This document shows positions 1 to 12,198 of a DNA stretch of 64,000 nucleotides, in pieces; within the stretch, counting starts at the first letter, position 1, and every line of letters begins with the position of its first letter. Source of the stretch: Bombus terrestris (lineage: Eukaryota; Arthropoda; Insecta; Hymenoptera; Apidae). The notes under the pieces are model-generated. The model saw only the letters and a list, made by a program, of their open reading frames with translations, did not search any database and was not told the DNA's origin. The DNA lies in assembly GCF_910591885.1 (NCBI RefSeq), contig NC_063270.1:2604001-2668000 (forward strand), written 5' to 3'. Made by a program: the position numbers and the translations under genes.

Positions 1-3000
1 TCTCCCCCGGTTCCCATTACCGAGAAAATTTATCCTGGGCATGTATAAAGTTAGCGGGGTCGATTTGCCATCAGTCAACGAGCAGCAAACAGGGAGAAAA
101 GTGTGATCTGTCAGCGAACAAATGGCGACCGTCGACCGCCCATTTCCATTGGCGTACTTTCCCATACAATTTCACTTCTTTCCACTCACCTTATTCGATT
201 TCACTACCAAATGCGAGAAAATATACGTTTACCGCGATGGTCGTCGGGCACATATCCTTCTCCAGCCTCTGATCCATCCCCACCTTCCTATTCTATCCCA
301 TTCCATTCCTCGTGGCTCGTTGTATGTTTTTCCGGGACTACGAAGAGAGAAGAAACTCGAAGAATGAAACACGAATCAAAGTTTGCCGAAAGAAGGCAGA
401 CTGAAACAACGAAAGGAAAGAGTAGACAAGAGAAGAGCGGATAGGGTGAACGACGGAGAGGGATAGAAAAGTGCGAAAGGGAAAAAAGCCGCGGGCTTTT
501 GAGTCTCGATGGCACACCATAATGTATATATCATTCCGATGATCCGATCGGTGAGTTACGGAGTTTCGAAGTACAAGAGTGGATTTACGGTAGTGCGTGG
601 AAGTTAGCCGCTGATCCGGCTCCAAGTAGCGGAATTCACTCTTGCACTTTCGAACACCATAATTCACAAACCGGTGGAATATTCGGGATTTCAGAGCGTT
701 ATGGAATAATTTACAGTATTCCGTTCGAACTTTATTTTCTTTCTTTTGTTTTTTGTTTTTTTTTACCTCGTTTTCATCTCACCCGAACGACACGACGCGA
801 CGACGTTAAAAGCGTGGTATTTTTTCGTTGACTTTTTGCGAAACTCTTTCGTTTCGATCCGACTGGGAGATGATTCGATCAGCTTTTCGGTTTGTTTAGT
901 ACCGTAGTATATGCTCTACCATGCCGATGCGACAGGAACATTGTCACGTCGTAATTTGTGAACCAGGGGTAATAGATGAGAGATTGTTCCGATAGAAATG
1001 GAAATATGCGCAATGTTTCGTTATCAGAAACGAAAAAATATTTTAAAACTATCGTCGAATGTTTCATAATTGCATATTTATTTGTTACATTTTGATCAAT
1101 CATTTGAGGCTATATCCTCAATCCTACGATTGTAACTTATCAACTTCCTTTAGAAAAAGGGGAAAGATCGTACTACGTAACGCGTATCGCAATCTGCGAT
1201 GAAATTTGATCCAGGAGCGAACGAGGTCTGGAAACACGCGATATCAGCAGTCGGTGATCTGATATCGGTCTTTCGAAACAAATTTAAATCAATCAATCAA
1301 GCATATCTATCACAAGAGCGAGGTTCCTCAGAATCCCGGTGTTAAATTTCAAGCGTGCAAATGGTAAACATTTTCCGGAGTTGGCGGTGCTCGTAAAACC
1401 GATCGACCTCGTTACAAATCATCCCTCTCTCCTTGCTGGGACACGAGTCTCCGAGGATCGAACGGGATGGATAAACGCGCAAACACTCTTCTCCCGCTGT
1501 ATTTGCTCCTCTACCATCACCCCTGTAACTCCATCTCTCTTTGCTTTCTCATCCTTCTACTTTCTTTCTCTTTTTTCCCCTTCTCTTGTTACCCGTTTTT
1601 TTGCAGCCGAGGCGTTAAACCGGCTGACTATTAAAACCGCACCGGTTGCCAGTTTCAGGCGAACGGCCATATTTCGGTGTCGGAAAGTCGAAAAGGAATT
1701 CATGGCTACTGCTGGCCAGCCAGGACACTGTGAATTAAAGCACGCCCCAGTAAATGGACGAGTGGAAGAAGCGCGTCGTCGATGTTTTCTCGTTTCTCAT
1801 AAAAAAAAAAAGAATGTCCGTTCCAACAGGCCACGAGCACTTAGCGAATGATTTTTAAATTGAATCATGTTTTTTCGCCAGGCCGTGCAGCATCCACTCT
1901 GTCTCTGTCTAGTGTTCGGGGCTGCCTCCTTTTTTCTCTGTTCGTTTCATCAGATTCGCGAAAAAGGGTACCGGAAAACCCCGAAGAAAAGAGGAGGAAG
2001 AACGCGTTGACAAGTGAGAACGGAAGAGTGAAACAACTCTTCCGGCGGTTTTCTTCGACGAAGCAAGAAACAGCGACCGGTTTTTCACTAGCCAGCAATT
2101 ACTCTCGATTGTTTGGCCTGGCTGTCTTTGTTTCGGTGTAAATACCGCGATGGATGTACGTTTTGGCTTTTTCCTCGAGCAGTCTTCTCTCGTTCGCGAA
2201 GCTTGTGTTTCTTTACGGCGAACGTGCACGTTTTGTCCAACACTCTTATGAAAGGGAAACTGTTTCTTTTATCGGGCTAATATCGAATTTTTCTACGAAT
2301 TTTCCTGCTGTCCTAATAGCTAATGGTAATTTAGGTTATCTTTATGGATTCGCTTTATTGGTTTGTTTTAAGATTAATGGAACCAAGTTCAAATAAACTT
2401 TGAGAAATTATACTCGTAACGCTGGAACGAACTATAATATGTAAGATAGAGTTTCTCTTTTTTAAAACAAAGACCAAGATTTCTTCAAATGATTAGTAAT
2501 TTTTTTGTAAATTTTAAGACAAATACAATTTGCCAACAAAGAAGAATAATTAAAAATAATTGTGAATATATGTCATGGAACAAATTTCGGAAAATTATTT
2601 TTGAAACAAACTACGAGGAAATAAAGTTTTTCTCCTCCAAATCAGAACCGAAAAGATTTAACTTTTAAAATGGTTAATTCTTTTCTTTGAACGTTAAGGT
2701 ATGTAATTTACCGATAAAGAAAAGTACAAGTTGAAATAATGCACAGATATTATCACATCTATTTTGCTTAATATAACTTACAAATGTAACGATTATGTTC
2801 GTACCGTTTTTAAATGGATTAAACTCGGTGTTCGTTTTGTCAGCTCGAAGAAAACTCGATTTCTGATGCATAAGATTCTCGAGAAATTTGACGCTGGTAA
2901 GTTTCACCGGCACTTGGTTTGTCAGACCGCAATTTAGATTAAAAGGAATAATTACAACAGCTATTTTGCACGAAACTTCACGTGCTCGTAAATCTGCTCA

Positions 3001-3673
3001 CTCACTTCTCAACCGCGAATTTTAGCGAGAACTTCTGCACACCGATAATGAAAGCAAATTAAGACACCTCGCTTGCCATTATGCCGGCAAAAAATGAAAT
3101 AATTGAACTACAAGAATGAAAAAGCAAGTTATTCACTGAGCAAAATATGAGATTTGTGAAATAATCAAAATGCTACCAAGAGACAAATGACTCCTTTTTA
3201 ACGAATAAAGGGTTAAATTAAATCCAAATTATTCTATATCATTGAAATAATATTAAGATTATTTTAATTTAGATCAGTATGATTAGCATTGAATAGTTCA
3301 AATTACAAATATATATATATAGTGTACTCATTATTGTAATTTATTAATATTAATAAGTTCCACAAGTTTATAATCATACAAAGATCAATAGAACTACGAA
3401 AATATCAGTCTCTTTTGAACAAGACTAAACTGATTGATGTTAATGATCGATGGGTAATAGGAGAGGATTGTGTACGGGTGAAGTTTAAGCGAGCCATAAG
3501 CGGTGGCTGGTTAAATCGAGGGCAATCTTATTTCCATCGTAGTCGAGAATAGTTCTGGCTGTACGTACGTCGATTTAGTGTCTTCGACGGGAAGTTTCCA
3601 GATGCTTTTAGTGGCCTTGGTTCGCGTGCATACCTACTTCCGGCCTGCTGGCTTACGGGTCTCTTCCTATGCC
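1..3673. other. Non-coding stretch upstream of the first exon seen: intron or 5' region of the DIP gene
   Basis: No exon or recognisable protein is visible. The first 2.3 kb alternates AT-rich DNA with CpG-richer patches, notably about 1380-2240. The open frames there, up to 170 codons, are low-complexity translations of pyrimidine- or purine-rich DNA. From about 2400 the sequence is strongly AT-rich with a short TA run near 3310. I looked for the expected upstream Ig1 half exon (first Ig cysteine, then a 3' end meeting VAW) and did not find it. Whether this is intron or 5' flank depends on where the first exons lie, which the window does not show. Confidence 0.55.
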
Positions 3674-3743
3674 AGTTAAGCGGATGTCTTGGAGGTTGGA
3701 GGACTTGACAGCTTGCGGGCTAAGTGGTTGTAATACCTTTAAC
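3674..3743 (+). repeat. Dispersed motif copy 1 (pair with 6287-6377)
   Basis: A core of about 36 bp at 3708-3743, beginning acagcttgcggg and continuing through taagtggt, recurs at 6342-6377 with 30 of 36 positions identical. A second short block, agttaagcgga here and aattaaacgga in the other copy, lies 5' of each core, but the spacer differs (about 23 against 44 bases). No terminal inverted repeats, poly-A tail or coding potential were seen. It may be an old dispersed repeat or a duplicated regulatory element. Confidence 0.45.
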
Positions 3744-5739
3744 CAGAATTTGTCCGAACTTCTGCGTGAGCATACAATCAAAAATCCTGCGCCTTTCTTT
3801 ATGAAGATGAAGAATGCCAAAGGATCGGTCAATAAATTTCAAAGTAACGATTATTATTACGATTTCTTCTTCTTATCCCACCTGTATATGGATCTTCAAC
3901 GTATTGCATATTGTAATTAGCATGAAAACTATACTGCGAATGAAACGTTAAGTTTGTTAATGAAAAGTATTTCTACGGTGCCAAATGATTGTAATAAGTA
4001 CTTAAACAGAGTGTAATCCTACTTACCGCATAGCTTGGAAAACTCGTCTCGAGTTGCATAGTAGCTTACTTTGAAATACTGGTACTTTGAAATTTTCTGT
4101 CGGACCACGTCGAGTTTACGAAGTAAATTGAAACTAATTACGCTTGTCAGCATTGACGTTTACTTTGACTACTTGAAATCTAATGAGACTCGCGGAATGT
4201 TTATTCTGTTTATCACATCGGGAGAAAGAGTACATCCATTTTGGAATTTTTTTGCGCTTGATTAATTTTATTATGGAAAGTTTGCGATTTCTCGTGAATG
4301 AAATTTGAATTATTTCAGATTCAGGAAAACTTTTCACTGCAAACATATCTATTCATAAATAAATCGTTTCAATGTTCTAAAAAGCAATTAAAAAGGTATT
4401 TAATTGATCGGATATTTAAAATGGAAATTATATTAATTAACATTAAAATATATTAATTACATTAAAATTGCATTGGAAACAAATTTTTATAATATGGATA
4501 TTTCAAACCGATTTCATTTCATCTAAATATTCCTGAAATTATTTTATTCTATAAAAAGCTAATGTTCCGTGCACTCTTATCATAACTTATAATTTTATAA
4601 ACCAGCACAGGAAAATAGAGAAAATATGCCAGAAGAATAAATTGAGAAAAGGAATAAACTAGAAATTTCGCATCAAATAAGCTCGAATGTCGATTCTTGA
4701 AATTTACTGATTTTATTGATTTTATTCGATTTTTCATTCGGTTGCATAATTAAGCACGATGATTAAGTTGTAGCTTAAATATGGCGATTTTTCTCTCTAT
4801 ATATATCAAATAAAAATGACGAATAAATTAAATATAGAATTATTTTGCATATTTATAAATTATTAAGAAATCGTCCATGGTGTACGAATGAGTTATGCCC
4901 TTTCGCAAACAAAGAGAATTATTGCGTAAATAGGTGACAAACTAATCAATCGAAGATCGTGATATTTGCACAGAAGATTTCTTCGGTGCAATAAAAGCTT
5001 AAAAGTTCAAGTGCACACAGGAACTCTATTTCCATTTTGTATTTTATGTCAAATTTTTGTTGAATTTTGTTGAGAATAATTCCTATCACGATTTTGAGAC
5101 AAAAGAATCTATTTCTTCAAAATTTTATTTTATTCTATCCTATTTTTCATCTTTTTGTTCTGCTCCACGATGTTTTAGTTGAACGTAACGCTGTATAACT
5201 TCTTGCAAATTTCTTCTGGTTCGTGTTAATATATAACTGAAATTTATGGACTGTAATACTTTTGAAAATACCTTTACGAATATCTCCATAAATTTCTGAA
5301 AAGCTTCGGCACAGGAAAATGAGAGGGACGGTGAATGTTCCAGTGGAAACCAATGATCTAACTTAAGTATCTGTTAAATCGTAAGAACAAGCGGTCGTTC
5401 CATATATTTTGACGGTGTGCTCGAATATCCTCCAAGTTCGCGCTCAGACGAGGATGTACAGATGAAGTTGGAGGAAGTTAACTGGTTCTCTTCTCGGCTT
5501 TTCCTCTTCCTCGTGCTTTACTGCAACTGTGCAAGTCCCAGACGTGTTTACGCAAATGCGGTGAAGTGTTGCTTCCTCGGAAACTCGATTTACTCGATGA
5601 GAGAATAAAGGAACGAGCGTGGACACCATCAAAAGTAAAACGGGGAAGTTACTTTCATTAATTATTTCACAGATCGACGAAATATTTCGTTACATTGTAA
5701 AATTTGAGACAAAAGAAATCAATGTTTTTGACATTTTAA

Positions 5740-6024
5740 TTGAGTATATTATATATACATGTTGAAATCTGCCAAGTTGCAGAATTCCCGTCATATAATA
5801 TTTCTTTGCTCGAGACATCAATGCAATTGATGCAAATCGAGACAATGCAATCAATCAAAACATACTCGAGCAAGAAACAGGATAAACAACAAGAAGGAAA
5901 AACGGCTTTTTCCAAGCTATTTAACAGTGCACATGAACACATCGGACAAAGCAGCAATGTAATCGGAACATACATTACAAAAATGGACATCAATGACTAT
6001 AATAAATCGCACTTGTGTGTTTAA
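5740..6024 (+). other. Unrecognised open frame with coding-like composition, 94 codons
   Basis: The frame opens at a TTG rather than an ATG and runs to a TAA. It is polar and charged (a KKQDKQQEGK stretch near the middle, then a mixed stretch ending INDYNKSHLCV), which is less biased than most chance frames nearby. There is no signal peptide, membrane segment or motif I recognise. The opposite strand is also open over nearly the same span (5736-5993), which weakens the case. The most likely explanations are a chance frame or a relic of a mobile element. It is not called a gene. Confidence 0.12.
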
Positions 6025-6286
6025 CAGGAAAACATATCAGCGAGAGAATGAAAGTCCCGATAAATTTTTATCATTAGGTAGCATTTTTATTCAGATCCTC
6101 TTAGCGTTATCTCGAACATAATATCTTAAAAAATAATATTCTACTTCACAAAAGCTTTATACATCTCGTTTTAAAGATATGATTGAAGTGACGAGCGTAC
6201 ACGATGAGTATCATCGAAAGGAAAATCGAGCAAGGCAATTCATTCGACAATTTCGGTTGGAACCGGTCTAGGGTGAGCTGTATGAC

Positions 6287-6377
6287 AATTAAACGGACCA
6301 TGGGGCACGTCATGGCAGAAGGTTATTCGCCAGAGGGTCAGACAGCTTGCGGGTTAAGTGGTCGTATTACGTTCAAG
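6287..6377 (+). repeat. Dispersed motif copy 2 (pair with 3674-3743)
   Basis: Second copy of the motif at 3674-3743. The core 6342-6377 begins acagcttgcggg, followed by ttaagtggtcgtattac, with six substitutions relative to copy 1. The auxiliary block aattaaacgga is at 6287-6297. Both copies are in the same orientation, about 2.6 kb apart. The differences include C/T transitions at CpG-type positions, as expected of an old duplication. Confidence 0.45.
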
Positions 6378-9300
6378 TCTGGAACATGGTGAAACTTACC
6401 ACATATAGCGACGAAGAGGGACGATTTAGCTGTCTTTAAGAGGATGTTAGGATCGTGAAGCTATTCTAAAGTTTGTTGTAATGCTAGTTATAGCGTGACG
6501 TAATGCCGCGCCTAATTTCTTTTTGGAAACCTTTACAAAATGAGATAGGAATTTAATTTAGCATGGTAAACGTTTGACGTTGTAAATTAAAAATGTTTGA
6601 CGATAGTATGATGGTTACAACATTATGTAATTTCAGTGTATGGAATGTTAAGGAAAAGTGTTTAGTAAGTTGAAGGAAAATAACATGTATTGCATGAAGA
6701 CAAAATTCAAATACCACCGTTATGCTTAGTCCTACCAAAAGGACAAAATTTCAATTGCCAGTTCAATTTTATACATATCCTCTGTCATGGTATGTATTTG
6801 CGTATTTCACGAAGCTCGAGTGGAAGAAACATGCAGTAGAAGATGAAGGGAGTCGATCCTGACGCGAACTATAGGCTCAGACAGCCGGTCAAAGAAAGAG
6901 GAGAAGAAGATCGCGGAAAAAGGAAACCGAGGGAAGAGATGGAAAAGGAGGCGAACTGGCGGAGGATGAAGAAGAGACGGTGGCAATACAGAGAACCAGA
7001 GCCAGACTGGATGGCGCTGATCTCGTCGCCCGCGTGGTAAACAAAGCTGTAACTCTCCTCCCGTGGCAAGGAATCAATGCGCGGTAGCGAGCTCTCCGAG
7101 GTACAAGTACATACTTAGTTTTGTCGTAACGTGCATGTTGATGCACTCCAGTGAAACGCTGTCACACAATAGTACCATGTAACTGTTCTTTTCCTTCTTT
7201 TCTTAATCGATTGATCGATCGCTGTATAGTCTTCTAAACAGCTTGGTATCCTTCGTGGTTTTTGGGACCTGATAGAGGCAGAATGCGCAATAGTAGAAGC
7301 AATCTATACTCGTTATTACTAACTTACGATAAGCTCTTAATGACTTTCTCAGCGGACGTCATCAGATTTCCCGGAAAGCCAAGTAACCGAAACGAAAGCA
7401 ATGATTCACTGCAGGGATTTTATAGCACGATATTAATGATTCGTGGAAAGTTTGGTGAATGCTTAGCATTTCGTGGATCGTCTGCCGCGAATCTCTTCTC
7501 AGACATCTATCTTACTTGCCGCATAAAGCAACTGTTGACTCTTTTGATAGATGAAGAAAGACGAAAGGAGTCATGGAAAGTCGATTGTTGGTAGTTTTTG
7601 CATTTTTTTTTTTTTTTTTTTGTATTAATGGTAGAATATGTTCACAATTTATATTTTAATAGAATGTTTAATGGAAAAATATGACATCTCATATTCTTTT
7701 GATTGGAGGGTCCTTTCATGAATATTGCACAATTGACATTTTCCACGAACGAATGCGAATATTGCGAATTGATGGAATAACGAGAAAAGAGAAAAATAAA
7801 TGAAAGGAAAACAGAGAAACAAAAGTATCGACGAATCAATCGGCGATACGATAAAAATATAAGACAGTAAATATAATCCTACTGTAGTTTTCGACACCCG
7901 CTTTACATTTCATTCCGAGACAGAAGAGTAACATTCAGTTTAACAAGTCGGCCGAGTCCCTTCGGCATTTTGTGGCCGTTTGAACGATGATGACGAGGTG
8001 AAAACCACCAGGGGAGAACCTGTGGAACACTTGGCAGCGTACACTGAGGTCAATCGCTCGTGACGAAGGTTTTACAAGGGTGGGAACGAGGGTCGGGGGC
8101 GATACTATTTCAGCAACCATGGTTAGCAAACCCTCAAAGGTGGTTAAGTCGAGTCGAAGGTTGCGTTTAGTGACACTTCTATGATACGTTACAGACACGG
8201 GGTTTGTTGTCTGATCTGGGTCGGACGATTCTCATTCTTTTTAAATAGATCTTTTTAAACTTCTATTTTAAAATATATTCGTTTCTCCATGTGCTTCTTA
8301 TTTATGACGGTTGAGAATTAACTATATATGATATATTTTATCTAATATTGATAACGCTTTTCCTTCAAGTTAAATACAACACTACAACTCCTCGCAAAGT
8401 AAAATAATTAATCTCAAGTACTTTACCTCTCCAAATCCCTGACATTTGTAACTCAGTCACTCGCTATAAAAATTCACGTCATTTTTTTATTCCACATACG
8501 CAATAACATTCATCTTCTAATCAAAATATCACAAGCCGATCTCCCACCTATCGATGAACGCCTACCCCTATCCCTTTTCGGTATCATTCTTCACTCGAAG
8601 AATTCTCATTTTCCAGTCACGCGAGGACACTAAAACGCGGTTGCGCGCTTTCGTCCTATCTCGCGAGCCACCGAATCGAGATGCTTGGCATCGATCAGAA
8701 CGCCGTTCCCACTGTTCCTCAGGAAGACTAATGTCCGTTGTTCGTCTACGTCTGGACGAAAGTGCCGGGCAGATTTTTCGGCGCACTGGAGAGTGGAATC
8801 CTTTCGACGCCGGTCGTCTCGACGCGGGTCGTTGCGGCAGAGACATAACCGCTGTTACGCTGACAGTCGGCCCGGATAAATCGAGGTGAAAATTCCACTA
8901 CGGAATACGAAAAACGGGGGTGAAACGCAGAACTGTCACGAGTCAGTGCCGACGTTGTCGCTGGTTATGGTCGCCAAGACTTATGACTATGGCAATGGAG
9001 TTGCATTCTCCCCAGTCGCGACAGCGAATGTTGCGTGGCTTATCGATTGTGAGGAGAAGTCGCTCAGTCATGGTTGTTTCTTCTCAAAACGATGGGTTTC
9101 TGAATCGTACTATCGATGGTACAAATTTGACATTCAGAGAACGTTCTAAAAGTTTCATTTGAAGTCACATATTGTTAGAATCGTAGTTGCGAGCAATCAG
9201 GAGAAGTTTTTGTACCACTGAACTTGATGAGCCGTGATTTAGTAATTTAACATCCACTATGTTATCTATTGAAAGGCGAATTTTAAATGAAACGGATCTT

Positions 9301-11081
9301 TTTTCTCCTTGCTTCTCATTTTCCTTCTTCCCTTTCATTACAGCGTCACGAGAGCTTGTACATTAGGCAAGAAAGGTGAAGGAGACACACTGCTATACGA
9401 AGGAAAGCAAAGAGATCTTATTGTTGAAAATATAAACCAAAAAGGGTACCTTTGTGATGTATAAAGCATAAAGAGCATATTACTGTAAAAAGAGAGACAC
9501 AGCGAAAGACCATTTCCATCGTTTCGCGTTAAGATAGGCAAGACGAATCGAAGAAGGATTGGATAGACAGGACGAAAATTACACGGAATTAAACGCGGAT
9601 TAAACTGATGTTTCTCTCATCCATGCGTTCTTTCCGTTTTCTTTCATTCGTCCTTTTATTCCTGATCATAAACATCGGTCGCTTAAAGAGGAATCGAAAC
9701 CTATCGCAAGAATATCGCGGAGTAACAACGTACTGACCTATTTTCTGCTGTAAGGTGTGACTGTATCGACTGAATGCACCGGAAGTAAACAGCGTCGTAT
9801 ACTTACACGGGCGAAAGAGGCCTTCTTATTTCTCCAGGGACGATTGTCGGACATTTCGTTGCTCCAAGAAAAGTTTCTTTTCTTCATCGGATCGTTCTCT
9901 CTCGCGTCGGTCGTTACTTCCTTTTGTATCGATCAAGCCGCGAATCGGTCTTCGTGATTAGAATTCAATCAGTTTTTCATGATTGCTGAACTACTCTCAT
10001 TGAATTCCGCTGAAATTTTGAAAATGTAACACTTGCCGCGTGCTTCTTCTCTTTGTTCTTTCCTTTGTAAATTAACTTCACGACAAGTTTGCGAAGTTGA
10101 ATTTATGATGTCTAATTGTAAGTAGTTTTGAGTTGAAAAGACCATGGGTTTAAGATTGAAATGTGATACCTTCCTTCTGCGGAAAATGAACTTTGCAAGT
10201 TAATTTAACTTTTTAATTTCTAAATGAACTTTGGAAAATGTACATTTCACGGTATAAATATTTTCAAGTCGGAAATACGTGGAATTTTAAAAGTAATTTA
10301 AATAAAAATCTATTTGGAAAACATATAAATAGTACGTTATTTTGCAAACGTAGTGTTTGTAAAATATAACTTTTACTACGTACGTTTAATTTTCGATAGA
10401 AAAGGGTTTGAGTAGATTCTAAGTTGTTAATGAAAAATAGGAATTAGCAAACAATCGTACAAACAATAAAGTAAAAAGATTGGATTGATGCGTCTGAATA
10501 AAAGACAGCGATTGGAAAATCCCTTGTCGTTGATAAAAATTCGTCTATGTTGAATGATATATCCAATAGTCCATGCACTGACTTCTTAGAAAAACGCGTT
10601 AAGGAGAGAGCAAGAAGAGGATCGGGTGAATGCAAGTTTCTAGATCGCGAAACCATCGCAGGTCACCCATCTTCTTATGAAATTCCATGTTTGCTTTCCG
10701 CTTTTCTCTTCTTCTAATTGTCTCTTCTTGCGTCTTACTGTTACCATTCTTTGATTTTCTTCAGCCACTCTAAGATATAAGATATACATTATAATAAAAT
10801 TGCGATTCCCGGCATAAATCTTCGAAATGTGACAAATAAAAATGACTGATAAACTATTTATCGGTTTTCAAATTATTAATACGATGAAGAGAGATTTTTC
10901 GAACAATTAGGTGGTGCGTAAACAATACCTTGATTATCCGTGACTACGCAAACTCTGATATCTCAATAAATGAGCCCCGTGACATTAGCGACGTTCCGAT
11001 AGGAAACTGCAATTTTATGATAATCGATACGGGGCCGTAAATCGTGTTTATAGCATAACGGGATTGCCGTTTCATTTTCAG
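6378..11081. other. Non-coding stretch, intron or 5' region of the DIP gene
   Basis: No exon is recognised before the acceptor at 11081. CpG-rich islands lie at about 6840-7110 and 8560-8900. The open frames across them overlap in several frames on both strands, as expected of non-coding GC-rich DNA. There is a poly-T run at about 7605-7621. The final kilobase before the exon is AT-rich and ends in a polypyrimidine tract, tttcattttcag, which is the splice acceptor. Confidence 0.5.
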
Positions 11082-11289
11082 GTGGCCTGGATGCTTTTCG
11101 ACAAGAGCGCTATCCTGACAGTACAAAGTCACGTTATTACCAGGAACCCCAGGATATCCGTGACACATGATAAGCATAGGACCTGGTTCCTACATATCAA
11201 AGATGTACGGGAGGACGACAAGGGAAAGTACATGTGTCAGATTAATACAGCGACCGCGAAAACACAATATGGCTATCTGCACGTCGTAG
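11082..11289 (+). CDS. DIP/lachesin-type cell adhesion protein, internal exon: second half of Ig domain 1
   Basis: The 208-base exon is preceded by tttcattttcag and followed by gtgagt. It reads in frame from GTG GCC TGG and ends one base into a codon (phase 1). It encodes about 69 residues: VAWM with the core strand-C Trp, then ILTVQSHVITRNPRISVTHD, the strand-E segment TWFLHIKDV, the DDKGKYMCQI motif holding the second Ig cysteine, and YGYLHVV leading to the next domain. This order is characteristic of Ig1 of insect DIP proteins, neuronal surface receptors that bind Dpr proteins during synaptic partner matching. Ig1 is the Dpr-binding domain of that family. The first Ig1 cysteine must lie in an exon upstream of the window or one I missed. 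Where most DIPs have a Pro-Met after the CQ(I/V)NT motif, this protein has TATAKTQ. Confidence 0.93.
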
Positions 11290-12198
11290 GTGAGTTTCTT
11301 TCAAATATTATTATTTTACTAGTAAAATCGTTCATAGTGGAAAATTTACAAATGAAAGAACAATACTTAGAGACATTTTTATTCACATATACTACTAAAT
11401 GAGCTTTATTATTCCCTTATAAATAAATGATTGCATATGTAAGTAATCATATTATAATATGATATAATTATCATATTCGTATACACGTCTATTCAATTTG
11501 TATACCAATTGTGTTTTAAAATTTTATAACAATTCATTAGTGTCACCTCTTGTTTATTACACTAGATATGTTTAAATTTGTTAACATGTTCATTGCGCAG
11601 GTATTTAAATGATTTCTAATTTTTACATTCCATATTGTTTTCAAAATTCTTTTCAATTTATTTCACCTGATTTTTCTTAGAAAATAGCTAAAATACATGT
11701 CGAATGGTTGTTCTTCCTGTTTTTCTTTGTCTTGGAAAAAAGTATCCTATCTAAGAAAAAAACGATATATGATTTACAATTCCAAGAAAAATTGTATCTT
11801 TTGTACATATTCAACAGAAATGAATCCGACATCCGTATTATCGTTTAAATTTCTATGCTGTCGAATCTTCTAAAATTTTACACGGGCGTTGGTCGTTTTC
11901 AAGTAAATAAAACAAGATAGTACCTTCTATTGACGTGTTAAACAATAATGCGCTTTGCCTTTGTACAATCCAGTTCTCACGAAAATAACGAGCGCATTTC
12001 ATTCGATTCGAATTCGTTTACGTTACGTTCGATACGTTTACAAATAGAAACATACGTTTCTCGGAAACTGTTCAGTAACTCACCATCTCATTTTGTACTG
12101 CAATTTTTATACGAGGCATTATAATTGTTTTGCTCTTGTTTCGCAGTTTGATTAACAATTACACCTCCACTATGTATGCCTTTTTGATTATGTAAACA
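11290..12198. other. Start of the 17.8-kb intron between exons 11082-11289 and 29064-29222
   Basis: AT-rich intron sequence following the gtgagt donor. No conserved coding sequence is seen. The open frame of exon 1 continues about 110 bases into the intron by chance before a stop near 11400, so a retained-intron product would be truncated shortly after Ig1. Confidence 0.6.

Noticed and set aside
1339..1851. 170-codon open frame, plus strand
   Set aside because: It is translated pyrimidine-rich DNA, has no ATG-based conserved start and no domain, and ends in a poly-Lys run from poly-A.
6843..7040. 65-codon Arg/Glu/Lys-rich open frame
   Set aside because: Purine-rich low-complexity sequence read as charged residues. 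The opposite strand is also open in two frames.
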